A stretch of DNA of 64,000 bases from Nocardia donostiensis (lineage in GTDB: Bacteria > Actinomycetota > Actinomycetes > Mycobacteriales > Mycobacteriaceae). Positions 1 through 8,024 of this stretch are shown piece after piece. The stretch covers positions 21,406 through 85,405 of the forward strand of contig NZ_MUKP01000028.1 of NCBI RefSeq assembly GCF_002081715.1, given 5' to 3'. Positions within the stretch are counted from its first letter, which is position 1, and each line of letters begins with the position of its first letter. The translations under genes and the position numbers were made by a program. Under the pieces are notes generated by a model, which was not told the origin of the DNA, did not search any database, and saw only the letters and a list, made by a program, of their open reading frames with translations.

Positions 1-1
1 G

Positions 2-352
2 CGCCCGAATCTGGTACCGAGATACCGCGCACACAAATGGGAGCCCACCCATATTGCATATCCAGGGCTTGGCGATCCGGAGTCCGCGACGGTCACGCCG
101 GCCTCCGGCGACACCGCCGCGCTGGTGCCGTTGTTCTACCCACCTGCCTGGGTCGCCGACCGCCCCGAAACACACGCCCGCGTCAACGCTTTCCTCACCC
201 GGCGCACCCCACCCATACCACGGTTAGCTGGATGCGCCCACGAGTTCCGCCCCGTGGATCCGGGCGGCCTTTTGCATCCCGTCATCCAGGGTCATCAGTG
301 GGTAGGAGAGGCGCTGGGCCAGCGCGATATACCAGGCATCCGCGTAGGGTGA
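2..352 (+). CDS. Truncated 3' end of an unidentified gene entering from the left edge
   Basis: An open frame without a start runs in from the window edge to TGA at 350-352. About the first 70 codons read like genuine protein (Pro-rich, with a FYPPAWVADRPE stretch), while the rest is simply antisense to the VapC remnant. The original C-terminus was therefore probably lost at a junction near base 220. The tail faintly recalls an alpha/beta-hydrolase end, but I cannot assign a family. The reading of this frame as coding is an inference from its composition. Confidence 0.3.
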   Translation, partial: RPNLVPRYRAHKWEPTHIAYPGLGDPESATVTPASGDTAALVPLFYPPAWVADRPETHARVNAFLTRRTPPIPRLAGCAHEFRPVDPGGLLHPVIQGHQWVGEALGQRDIPGIRVG

Positions 353-355
353 TAC
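224..355 (-). pseudogene. Remnant of a VapC-type PIN-domain toxin (C-terminal third only)
   Basis: Read on the minus strand, 43 codons ending in TAA (226-224) encode PYADAWYIALAQRL followed by a hydrophobic strand and MTLDDGMQKAARIHG. This is the familiar end of VapC PIN domains: the third acidic residue in the ADAWY motif, then a strand, then a 'TLD..' motif. The N-terminal two thirds with the first catalytic Asp are absent. The remnant lies in a different frame from the upstream antitoxin and overlaps its tail, so an internal deletion has joined the middle of vapC to the end of vapB. No active nuclease can be made. Confidence 0.6.
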
Positions 356-545
356 CCAGCCGCTGCTGCGTTTGCTTCAACTCTTCGTCCCATGTGGCGA
401 TAGCTCGCCGCTGCAGTTCCCGCCGAACATCAGCTGCCATCAGGTCCCGCAGATACGCCGAGACCGACTTGTGTTCAGCACGGGCTTTCTCCGCGATCAC
501 CGCGGCCACTTCATCCGGGACGTCTCGCACTTGAACCGTCGCCAT
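282..545 (-). CDS. VapB/FitA-like ribbon-helix-helix antitoxin with an altered C-terminus
   Basis: The first 60 or so residues are a typical ribbon-helix-helix antitoxin: an N-terminal beta strand (MATVQVRDVPDEV), then two helices (KSVSAYLRDLMAADVRREL). These proteins bind DNA as dimers, neutralise the cognate PIN toxin through the C-terminal tail and repress their own operon. A GGAGG ribosome site lies about 8 bases upstream of ATG 545. From about residue 66 the frame runs into out-of-frame vapC sequence (LRGCLVYRAGPAP...), so the toxin-binding end is probably not native. The DNA-binding half may still act on the upstream dyad. Confidence 0.7.
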   Translation of the reverse strand: MATVQVRDVPDEVAAVIAEKARAEHKSVSAYLRDLMAADVRRELQRRAIATWDEELKQTQQRLGITLRGCLVYRAGPAPLLPTDDPG

Positions 546-560
546 TGCCCGCTCTCCTCC

Positions 561-586
561 GCATGATTACATGCAGTAATTCATGC
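561..586. promoter_or_regulatory. Dyad upstream of the vapB-like gene, probable autoregulatory operator
   Basis: GCATG-ATTAC-ATGCA-GTAAT-T-CATGC forms an interrupted palindrome (ATTAC 566-570 with GTAAT 576-580; GCATG 561-565 with CATGC 582-586). It sits 16 bases upstream of the antitoxin start, where VapBC/FitAB operators normally lie. Binding is inferred. Confidence 0.55.
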
Positions 587-708
587 GCAGGACAGCATGC
601 ATCCGTGGCAGGAATGGGCCGATCTGCTAGAGGAAGGCAGCCCCACCATCAGTTAGCGCCTCGTGGAAAACTCCGAGCCCTCACTGATCGCGTCCAACGC
701 CCCAAACC

Positions 709-1578
709 TCACCCTTCGGTCCAGATTCGTTGCATCATGTGCCAGTCGGCAGGATGGGCGGCGATCCCCGCGGCGAACCGGTCGGCCAGTGCCTGGGTGG
801 TGCGCTGGACTCCGCCGGAGGTGTCGATCGGTTCGCCGACGGAAAACCCCCACCCGGCCGGGGCGAACCAGCAATGCACCGGTAGCAGTGGGGCACCCGT
901 GTCGATCGCCAGCCTGGCCGGGCCGGCGGGCATGCGGGCATGCTCACCGAAGAACGTGACCGGGACGCCTGAGCCGGACAGGTCGCGCTCGCCGAGCAGG
1001 CAGACCAAGCCACCCGCGCGCAGTCGGTCGACCAGCTGCGGGAACGGTGGTGTCGCGCCACCGGTCAACGGGATGATGTCGAATCCCAGATGCTCGCGGA
1101 AACGGACGAACCGTTGAAACAACGCTTCCGGTTTCAGTCGTTCGGCGACAACGGTGGGCGTGCCGACCCGCTGGACGAGCCAGACTCCGGCCAGATCCCA
1201 GTTCCCGCTGTGCGGTAGGGCGAGTATCGCGCCGCGGCCGTCGGAGTGGGCACGGCGGATGTGTTCCAGCCCGGTGGCCGAGGACTCGATCTGCTCCGCC
1301 AGCTGTACAGGGTCCATCGCCGGTAGCCGGAAAGCCTCCCGCCAGTACCTGGCATAGGAGCGCAGGCTCGCCCGCAGCAGGTCCTCAGGTACCTGTTCAG
1401 GGGCGACCCCGAGTACGCGGGCGAGGTTGCGTCGTAGCTGGGGCGGGCCGCCGTTTCGGCGCGCGACATGATCGGCTCCCTTATCGAACGACCAGACCGC
1501 CCACCGCTGTGGCAGGGCGCGGAGCAATCGCCAGCCCGCCGCATAGCCGATCCCTTGCGCAGATGCGGGTATTTTCAT
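709..1578 (-). CDS. PatA-like phosphatidylinositol mannoside acyltransferase (LpxL/HtrB family)
   Basis: The family transfers a palmitoyl group from acyl-CoA to the mannose of phosphatidylinositol mannosides at the inner face of the membrane. The 289-residue protein has the HX4D acyltransferase motif (LPHSGNWD, His123/Asp128) and the conserved Glu197 in LLGERDL, the three residues known as catalytic in PatA. Family members are about 300-316 residues, so it is near full length. The usual patA lies between pgsA and pimA. Here neither neighbour is present, which suggests a second, stand-alone paralogue with perhaps a different lipid acceptor. A short ORF ends 15 bases upstream and may be co-transcribed. 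Confidence 0.82.
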   Translation of the reverse strand: MKIPASAQGIGYAAGWRLLRALPQRWAVWSFDKGADHVARRNGGPPQLRRNLARVLGVAPEQVPEDLLRASLRSYARYWREAFRLPAMDPVQLAEQIESSATGLEHIRRAHSDGRGAILALPHSGNWDLAGVWLVQRVGTPTVVAERLKPEALFQRFVRFREHLGFDIIPLTGGATPPFPQLVDRLRAGGLVCLLGERDLSGSGVPVTFFGEHARMPAGPARLAIDTGAPLLPVHCWFAPAGWGFSVGEPIDTSGGVQRTTQALADRFAAGIAAHPADWHMMQRIWTEG

Positions 1579-1593
1579 CGCGCGTCTGCTTCG

Positions 1594-1752
1594 TTACGCG
1601 CCGTTCTCGGGTGACGCGGAGCCCTCGGGCCTTGTCCGGTGCTTTGTCGTGGCAGCCCGGAACACAGGTCGGTGATCAGTGCTGCTCGTCGGTGTCATGT
1701 AGGGCTCGGGGTCGGCGGGGGCGTGGCTGAACAGTCCCGACGTATCGTGCAT
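1594..1752 (-). CDS. Small ORF (52 aa) preceding the PatA-like gene
   Basis: ATG at 1752 is preceded by CAGGAG with about 9 bases spacing, a good ribosome site, and the stop lies 15 bases before the acyltransferase ATG. The peptide starts MHDTSGLFSHAPADP and is hydrophilic, Pro/Thr/Ser-rich and Cys-free, with no signal peptide or membrane segment. I recognise no family. The ribosome site and tight spacing argue for a translated leader or small protein; it could still be chance. Confidence 0.4.
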   Translation of the reverse strand: MHDTSGLFSHAPADPEPYMTPTSSTDHRPVFRAATTKHRTRPEGSASPENGA

Positions 1753-2379
1753 GCTTGGTACTCCTGTTGTGTGTGATGCTCATCCGCATAACGGTCAGAG
1801 CGGGATTTCCCGGTGTCGCAAACGCTTGTGACGGGGGTCGCCCGTATTCCCCCGCGTACTTCGGATTCGGGGCGCCGTGGAGACGAGCCGAGCGGGCAAG
1901 CAGAACCTATCGGCAAGTCATTGCCGAGCGCAGTACTACCGGGTTCTTGATTACCGACTTCGTGGGCATCGGCAGGGGAAGGTACGTGTTCGGTAGCGTC
2001 ATGGTCGACGTTTCCTGACTCGGTCATTGACGGACCGGATTGACGTGAATCGGTCGATGACATGACCCGGGGGCGGTCACGTGCGGTGGATCGCCGCTCC
2101 CTATCCTACGCGCTCCATCTGCCGGTTTCCTGACCAGCCGTAACGCCGCGAGCAGCCCGTGCACCGACGGGCCTGCACAAGAGGACGGCCAACCGGGCTG
2201 CGGGGACCAGAGCACCGGGAGCTGATGCCGCCTGGCCATCTGGTTCAGTGTGACAAGGTGCTGGTGTGGTTGGGCGCTTACCTCGGTCACGGTGACCGGC
2301 AGCGCCGCGGCCCGCAGCAGGCGGTGGCACCCCGGGAAGTGACGCCGTCACCGCCCTGGTGTCCACCGCGGAGGCAGGC
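1753..2379. other. Region without a confident gene
   Basis: Open frames of 75-122 codons exist on both strands, but none combines a ribosome site with protein-like composition or a recognisable motif. The stretch may hold promoters for the small ORF (minus strand) and for the gene starting at 2380 (plus strand). Confidence 0.5.
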
Positions 2380-2976
2380 ATGGTGACCAGGGCGGTGCTG
2401 GTCGAAGTATTCGGGGCCAGCGGCCGCTTCGATATCGACGGCGCGCTCCATCAGTTCCAGCTGGCCGGCCTGGTCTCGACCACGCCGGAGGCGATGCCCG
2501 CGGAGGCGGCGATCAGCCGGGTCCGCGACTACATCACCGGACGCGAGCTCGACACCACAGGGTATCCGCTGTCGGAGCTGGTCGCCGAGCGATTCAGCGT
2601 CGGCTGGATGGTATACGCGCCCGTGCCGGAAGGTGAGATCGCGATCGGCCGAGCGGTGTTCTATGTGGACGATGACGGCGTGCTGGAGCATTCGACGTCA
2701 TCGGTCGCGCCGGCGACGGTTATCGCCGAATTCGAGCGGGCCTTCGCCGAACGCAATGGGCTCGAGAAAGTCCCCCCTCCCCGCACGATGACTGATATCC
2801 AGCGGCCCAGGGAATTCGGAATGTGTCTACTTGTCCTCGAGGTCCGATTCGTCCACACCTGCGTCGCGCAGGATGCGCGACAGGGTAGCGGGGTTCACCG
2901 TGGCCTCCGACCGCTGATCGGGGTTGCGCCGGGCCGCGGGAAGCAACTGGTCGTACCCCGGGTCGCCCGGTCGTAA
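2380..2976 (+). CDS. Hypothetical protein, possibly an immunity-type (YrhB/Imm35-like) protein
   Basis: ATG 2380 follows GGAGG at 2370-2374, which is why it is preferred to the GTG at 2359. Residues 1-120 look like a compact alpha/beta protein. The centre (FSVGWMVYAPVPEGE... IGRAVFYVDDDG) resembles the aromatic strands of YrhB/Imm35-like immunity proteins, but only weakly. The last 45 or so codons overlap the convergent gene at 2827-3150 and read like non-coding sequence. The native C-terminus may therefore have been lost by a frameshift just after ERAFAERNG. Its position beside a large toxin fits an immunity role, but that is inference. Confidence 0.5.
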   Translation: MVTRAVLVEVFGASGRFDIDGALHQFQLAGLVSTTPEAMPAEAAISRVRDYITGRELDTTGYPLSELVAERFSVGWMVYAPVPEGEIAIGRAVFYVDDDGVLEHSTSSVAPATVIAEFERAFAERNGLEKVPPPRTMTDIQRPREFGMCLLVLEVRFVHTCVAQDARQGSGVHRGLRPLIGVAPGRGKQLVVPRVARS

Positions 2977-3150
2977 TTCCTCGACCGCGGCGTAAAAAGT
3001 GCCGTCGCTCGTCTTGCCGTATCGGTGTCGCAGGATCGTCACACCGTCCTCGGCGAGCCTGGGCGGGCCACCGTCGTGCGTGTCCACCATCTCTGCCATC
3101 CTCTCCGTTGCCGGCTGCGGCCCATCGGTCCGGGCTGTGTAGGCATCCAT
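2827..3150 (-). CDS. Small hydrophilic protein downstream of the giant toxin, candidate immunity protein
   Basis: This 107-residue acidic protein lies 39 bases downstream of the toxin stop on the same strand, the usual place for an immunity gene. It has no signal peptide or membrane segment. Visible features are a YGKTSDGTFYAAVEEL strand-like stretch, GDPGYDQLLP and a C-terminal helix ending DAGVDESDLEDK. Met18 and Met21 are alternative starts. No family is recognised. Cytosolic location and acidity suit an inhibitor of the zincin domain; this is a guess from context. Confidence 0.55.
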   Translation of the reverse strand: MDAYTARTDGPQPATERMAEMVDTHDGGPPRLAEDGVTILRHRYGKTSDGTFYAAVEELRPGDPGYDQLLPAARRNPDQRSEATVNPATLSRILRDAGVDESDLEDK

Positions 3151-3189
3151 TACCGTTCACATCGCCTCGACGCTCCGATTATCGCTCGG

Positions 3190-6100
3190 TTATAAGAAGG
3201 CGCCGTCGAAGAAAGCGTTCAACTTGGCGGCGGCCCCCACATTGCCGTTGGCGAAAGCGAGCAATCGGCCAGGCCCGCCCACCCAGGCAGAGAACGCCGC
3301 CGCGAACAGCTCCACCGGGGAGTTGTAGTGATTGTTCCAGTCCGGAGCGGTTTGAAGGGTTCCGATGACCTGCGCATGCAGCTGCTGCCAGTCGTCTTCC
3401 TCGCTGCGCCACCCGTAGGCGTCATCGGCAGCATGACCGAACTCGTGCCAGACCAAATCGCCGTGTGCCCGATCCCCGAACGCCCTGCCTGCATCGACGT
3501 ACAGACGCCCCTCAGCAGGAACGTACTCGCCGCTTACCCACTTCCATTTCACGCGGTTGTCGTTCGGATGGAACTCGGTTTCCTCGAGACCGCGCAGCGC
3601 CCACACCGGCTTGTTGCCGATGACGATGCCACCGCCCTGGTCGTTGAGGAACTCGGCGACTCGTACGTAGATGTGCTCGGGCACGGCGGCCAAATGCTGC
3701 AATGCCTTCAGGGTCTCCGGCGTCCGATCGACGAGTTCGACGAGCGGCCCACCCTCTGGCGACTGGTAGGCCACGGTGAACTCCGTGTCGGCGCCGAGCC
3801 CGATGCTGTCACCGGAATACAGTGGCGTCTTCTCGCCGGGCGCGATTTCTCGGCCGTTGACATAGGTGGGCGCCTCCGCTGCCTCATGTGGAGTGACCCA
3901 GAGCCGGCCGGACGGGTATGCCCCCAGCACAGCATGTTGTTCGGAGAGCAGGTCACGCATAGCGGAGTTGGCCAACTCGGGTGGCAGCACGGCGTCCCGT
4001 CCGCTTCCGAGCACCACAGGCTCGCCGGAGGCAATTCTCAGCGGCTGATCGCCGTATGCGCCGGTGAGCTTCACTCCCACCTCATAAGGCTGGTGGGAAT
4101 AGCCGGTACTGAATTGCGCAGCGCCGAGCCAGCCACCCATACGGAGCCTGTCGTCCGGGAGCATCATTGCTGTCTTCCCGGGCTCCATTTTGTTCCCATT
4201 GACCCAGGTTCCAGCCCCCGTGTTTTCGTCACGCAACCACAGCAGCCCGTTCATGTCACGGTAGATGGTGGCATGATGCCCTGGCGCACCAGCCGATGCG
4301 AATTCACTCGCCAAGGGTGAATCCGGATCGCTGCCCAGTTTCACTACCGCACCCCGCTGCAACGTCAACGGCGGCATGTCCTGGTCATCGGACAGTCGCA
4401 GCTGCACCGGACGTCCCTCGCCGTACACCTCGAGTTTGCCCACGTGGTGATCGAAGGAGACCATGGCGTCAGGGCCCACATATCGCTTTTCACCAGGCGG
4501 TATCGGCCTGCCGTCGACCTCGATACGAGGGCTGCCCTCGGAATCCGACGAACGTACCCATATCCGGCCGTCGAAATCTCGTCCCACGAGTACTGCGCGC
4601 ATAGGCTCCCCGACCATCCGCGAGAAACCGTTTCGGATGTCGACCAGAGTCTGTTGCCCTGGCTCCAGGGTCACCTTTGGTCTGCTCTCGAAACCGAAAT
4701 GGGCAGCGGGCGAAGTGGTATCCGGGTGTGCCGCCGTCCGTACCGCGGCCACGAAGTCGGGGCCCAAGCTCACCTCTGCACCTTCGGTGAGCGTCACCCA
4801 CCGCCCCGTCGGGATCCTCTCCCCATTCACCCACACCCCCGCAGGCTCCCCGGTGTCGCGTATCCGCACCCGGCCGTCGTGGTCCAGAACCATCGCGGCA
4901 TGCTGGTCCCCGACCCCAGAGGAATGCCGCAGCTGCGATGAGAAGGGGGAACGCGCATCGGTTCCGATCTCTACCGCTCGACCGGGGTCCAGTCGCACCG
5001 GAGCACTGTGCGCACCGCTGCCGAGCATCACTTGGACCGGTTTCACGTCGCCCACCGCATATACCGGAAGAAAATCGATCGAGTGACGGACGGGACCGTA
5101 CTGCAGAGTGTCGCCAGGGTGCAGCAGACGCCGCTCCCCCATGGCCAGCCGTTCACCGTTCACATGAGTGTCATCGGAACCGCGATCGACAACCCACACC
5201 CGGCCGTACGCGTCGACCTGAATCGCCCTGCTCAGGCCGAAGCTCGCCTCCTCACCGGGGCGTATACCCAGCTGGTTGGCGTCCTCGTACACTCGCACCA
5301 ACGTCTGGTCGCGAAAGAACTCGACATCGAGTCGACCGGTTCTGTCACCCAATTTCACCGTTTCACCGGGGTCCACGTACCGTTTGTCGCCGCCGACCGC
5401 CTCGTCACCGACTTCCACGCGGGGGGCACCGTCCGTATCGGAGGCCGGGTCCCGCACCCATACTCGCCCATCGAAATCGCGTCCGACGATCGCCTGCGGT
5501 AACGTGCCGCTGCTCCGAAGCTCGGCGGTGCCGATATCGACAAGAACCTGCTCACCCGGCGCCAGCGAGATCGGCGGCTCATCCGGCCCGAACGACAATC
5601 CGGCGGGCGGGAGCCGCGAATCGTCGACCGATACGGTCTTGGTCTCGGCAACGAAATCCGGCCCCAACGCCACTTCGTCGCCGTCGGCGAGAACCCACGC
5701 CTGGTTCCGGGCCAGTTTCTCCCCGTTGACCCACACTCCGTCCCCACCCCCGTCGTCACGAATCCACACTCGGCCGGACTCGTCGAGTCCCACCACCGCG
5801 TGCTCTTCGGCAATCCCGGATCGGCCCCGCAGCTGGGATACGAACGGTGAGGTTTCCGCAGTGCCGAGCACGACCGGCCGGTCGGGGTCCACGCGTACTG
5901 GCGGTCCCTCGCCGAATTCCAGTCGTACCGGTGAGCGTTGGTTCGATCCCTCGTGGGCGCCGGGCTGGACGGGAACCGGGTCGGCGACAACCTGGCTCGG
6001 GCTGTCGCCGGTATCGCCGGTGTGCCCTGCCGGTGTCGCGCCTCCGTCGTCGAACGTGCTCACGTCCACGTCGGGTGGTGGCGCCACCCGTGGAGCGGTA

Positions 6101-7815
6101 ACACGTTCCGGCCCGGACGTTTCGGGGGCGTGCTGTTCCAGCTCGTCCAGCCGGTGCCGCATCGCGTCGTGAACATCGCGATAGCCCGCCGCTTCGTAGA
6201 TGGGCCGCAGCTGCTCGACCCGGGCCCGGATTTCCGCTATCTCCGATCGGGGAAGACTGTGGTCTTTCCACTTGATCTCGCCGCTGGCATCCCGTTCGGC
6301 GAATTGGCGCGCGAAGACGCTGGACTGCCTGCCGTCGGTAGGTGCGGCGAGGTGGCCGGGGCTGACGTTCCACACCTGCCCCGAGCCATCAAGGACCCAT
6401 TCATCGGGACTGCGACCACCGACCCCGGTCAGCACATCCAGGATCCCCAAGCGCGTACCGGAGGGTGTAGCAGCCAACCGCTGGCCCGCACCCGGTTCCC
6501 GCAGGAACACCTCAGCTCCGGATTCGCCTGGGATCACCTGTGTGTAGATCTGATCACCGGCCAGATGCACCGCGGGCGACCGCGCGCCCACCGCATCCGC
6601 GATCAGGGCCGTGAAGAACCGCTCGTAAGCCTCATTCTTGGTCGGCACCGTTTCCCGCAACAGCTGTGTTCCGTCGTGGAATGTCAAACGCTCGATGACG
6701 CGTTCCCGGCCGCCACCAGCGACCGGAAATGCCTCGGGAACCGGTTCCACCACTGGTGGCGGCTCCGAACGCAACAGCTCCTCGACTCGGGTGGAGAATC
6801 TCCCCTGCCGGGCCACCGACGCGCTGAGCTCGTTCCGGGGCATCGAAGACCATCCAGGGCTGTGGACGCGCAGCCCCGACCCTGCAGCGCCGACGAAGCC
6901 ACCGGCGAAACCGGTCACCGCGGACTCCCGCACCATCCGGAAAATATCCCCGAGCGACTGGATCTCGTCGCCGTGGATGATCAGCGATGGCACCGCCCCA
7001 GCCACCCCACCCGCCAAACCACCCGCTCCGCCGAGCAGCATCGTCCTACCCAGATGTGAACCGACCAGGCCGGCCCGCGACGTAGGACCCGAACCCAGAA
7101 ACCGCCCGAACAGTCTCGGCGCCAGCCGCCGACCGACCTCCGCACCCACCACCCCACCCACGGTGCCGCCGAGAACCATCTCCAGAAACGCCGCCACGTC
7201 GAACTCGTCGCGCACGCCCGACTGGATATCCCACACTTGCGCGCCCACACTGATGGCCCCGCCGGACAGCGCGCCGATCTTCCCCGCATGGATCGCCCCG
7301 TGCAGCGCCGCACGCCGGGCGGCACCCGTGGCCACATTGTCGGCCACGCCCACAGCGAACCGCGACACCGCCATCCGCATCGTCTGCTCGGCCGCCAACC
7401 TGTCCGCCAATGCTTTGAACCCGCCGCCGTAGATGAACAGCGCCGCGTCGTATGCCAACTGGGCTGCCAGCACAACCCCCGTCATGATCAGCAGATGCTG
7501 GGTTTGGATCGTCATATCCGCTGTGTCGTGACACTGGCGTCCCAAGCTCTCACACAATGCGGCTTTAGCACGGAGCGCGGCGACGATCTTGCCGTTCCGT
7601 TCCGACATACCGTCACGTGTTCTGCCGGAGACCGAACCTTCGGCGACGGCGCTTTCGGCTTCGTAATCGTCGGCTTGCGCGTTCAGCTCCGTACAAGCCT
7701 TCAGGTACGCGTCACCGCATGCGCGCATCCCTTCCGAGTCTGTTCTCGGCCAGTGACCGATCACCAGATCCCGGACCACCAAGGGAAGACCGGCCACCAT
7801 TGCCAATGCGTCCAC
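3190..7815 (-). CDS. 1541-residue type VII-style polymorphic toxin with seven FHA-like modules and a C-terminal zincin
   Basis: Layout: residues 1-125 helical with HWP near residue 21, like the WXG100-like head of CpnT-type toxins; 120-320 hydrophobic Gly/Ala-rich, probably membrane-interacting; 370-500 resembling a PI3/4-kinase-like module whose usual catalytic Asp-Arg-Asn is replaced (GVGGRSPDEW); 570-625 Pro/acidic linker; then seven FHA-like modules at about 629-725, 740-833, 838-915, 927-1027, 1040-1131, 1137-1237 and 1246-1350. Modules 1 and 4 match each other, as do 2 and 5, so a block was duplicated. The C-terminal 170 residues hold HEFGH (1457-1461) and a downstream Glu (1502, PVELFAAAF), the zinc ligands of lethal-factor-like metallopeptidases. 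Secretion through an ESX system and proteolytic toxicity are inferred. A small gene follows, and a WXG100 gene diverges upstream. Confidence 0.8.
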   Translation of the reverse strand: MDALAMVAGLPLVVRDLVIGHWPRTDSEGMRACGDAYLKACTELNAQADDYEAESAVAEGSVSGRTRDGMSERNGKIVAALRAKAALCESLGRQCHDTADMTIQTQHLLIMTGVVLAAQLAYDAALFIYGGGFKALADRLAAEQTMRMAVSRFAVGVADNVATGAARRAALHGAIHAGKIGALSGGAISVGAQVWDIQSGVRDEFDVAAFLEMVLGGTVGGVVGAEVGRRLAPRLFGRFLGSGPTSRAGLVGSHLGRTMLLGGAGGLAGGVAGAVPSLIIHGDEIQSLGDIFRMVRESAVTGFAGGFVGAAGSGLRVHSPGWSSMPRNELSASVARQGRFSTRVEELLRSEPPPVVEPVPEAFPVAGGGRERVIERLTFHDGTQLLRETVPTKNEAYERFFTALIADAVGARSPAVHLAGDQIYTQVIPGESGAEVFLREPGAGQRLAATPSGTRLGILDVLTGVGGRSPDEWVLDGSGQVWNVSPGHLAAPTDGRQSSVFARQFAERDASGEIKWKDHSLPRSEIAEIRARVEQLRPIYEAAGYRDVHDAMRHRLDELEQHAPETSGPERVTAPRVAPPPDVDVSTFDDGGATPAGHTGDTGDSPSQVVADPVPVQPGAHEGSNQRSPVRLEFGEGPPVRVDPDRPVVLGTAETSPFVSQLRGRSGIAEEHAVVGLDESGRVWIRDDGGGDGVWVNGEKLARNQAWVLADGDEVALGPDFVAETKTVSVDDSRLPPAGLSFGPDEPPISLAPGEQVLVDIGTAELRSSGTLPQAIVGRDFDGRVWVRDPASDTDGAPRVEVGDEAVGGDKRYVDPGETVKLGDRTGRLDVEFFRDQTLVRVYEDANQLGIRPGEEASFGLSRAIQVDAYGRVWVVDRGSDDTHVNGERLAMGERRLLHPGDTLQYGPVRHSIDFLPVYAVGDVKPVQVMLGSGAHSAPVRLDPGRAVEIGTDARSPFSSQLRHSSGVGDQHAAMVLDHDGRVRIRDTGEPAGVWVNGERIPTGRWVTLTEGAEVSLGPDFVAAVRTAAHPDTTSPAAHFGFESRPKVTLEPGQQTLVDIRNGFSRMVGEPMRAVLVGRDFDGRIWVRSSDSEGSPRIEVDGRPIPPGEKRYVGPDAMVSFDHHVGKLEVYGEGRPVQLRLSDDQDMPPLTLQRGAVVKLGSDPDSPLASEFASAGAPGHHATIYRDMNGLLWLRDENTGAGTWVNGNKMEPGKTAMMLPDDRLRMGGWLGAAQFSTGYSHQPYEVGVKLTGAYGDQPLRIASGEPVVLGSGRDAVLPPELANSAMRDLLSEQHAVLGAYPSGRLWVTPHEAAEAPTYVNGREIAPGEKTPLYSGDSIGLGADTEFTVAYQSPEGGPLVELVDRTPETLKALQHLAAVPEHIYVRVAEFLNDQGGGIVIGNKPVWALRGLEETEFHPNDNRVKWKWVSGEYVPAEGRLYVDAGRAFGDRAHGDLVWHEFGHAADDAYGWRSEEDDWQQLHAQVIGTLQTAPDWNNHYNSPVELFAAAFSAWVGGPGRLLAFANGNVGAAAKLNAFFDGAFL

Positions 7816-8024
7816 GTCGGCTCGCCCTCCACACCTCCAGTCGCGGCATCACCGCTGAGCCACCGCACTGGCACGTCGACATGGCACCGCATCCGGCAAT
7901 GACGGAGCCGAGCTGTCGCCGCAGGTATTTCATACAATCGCAACAGCCGTGCCCCCAAGGTTGGGAATTCGTGGTCCATCGATGCCGCCGATAATGGCGT
8001 CACGCCATCTCACGGAGCTTCCTC

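Noticed and set aside
1695..2063. 122-codon minus-strand frame
   Set aside because: No ribosome site, polar Ser/Thr/Pro composition without domain pattern, and it overlaps the better supported small ORF.
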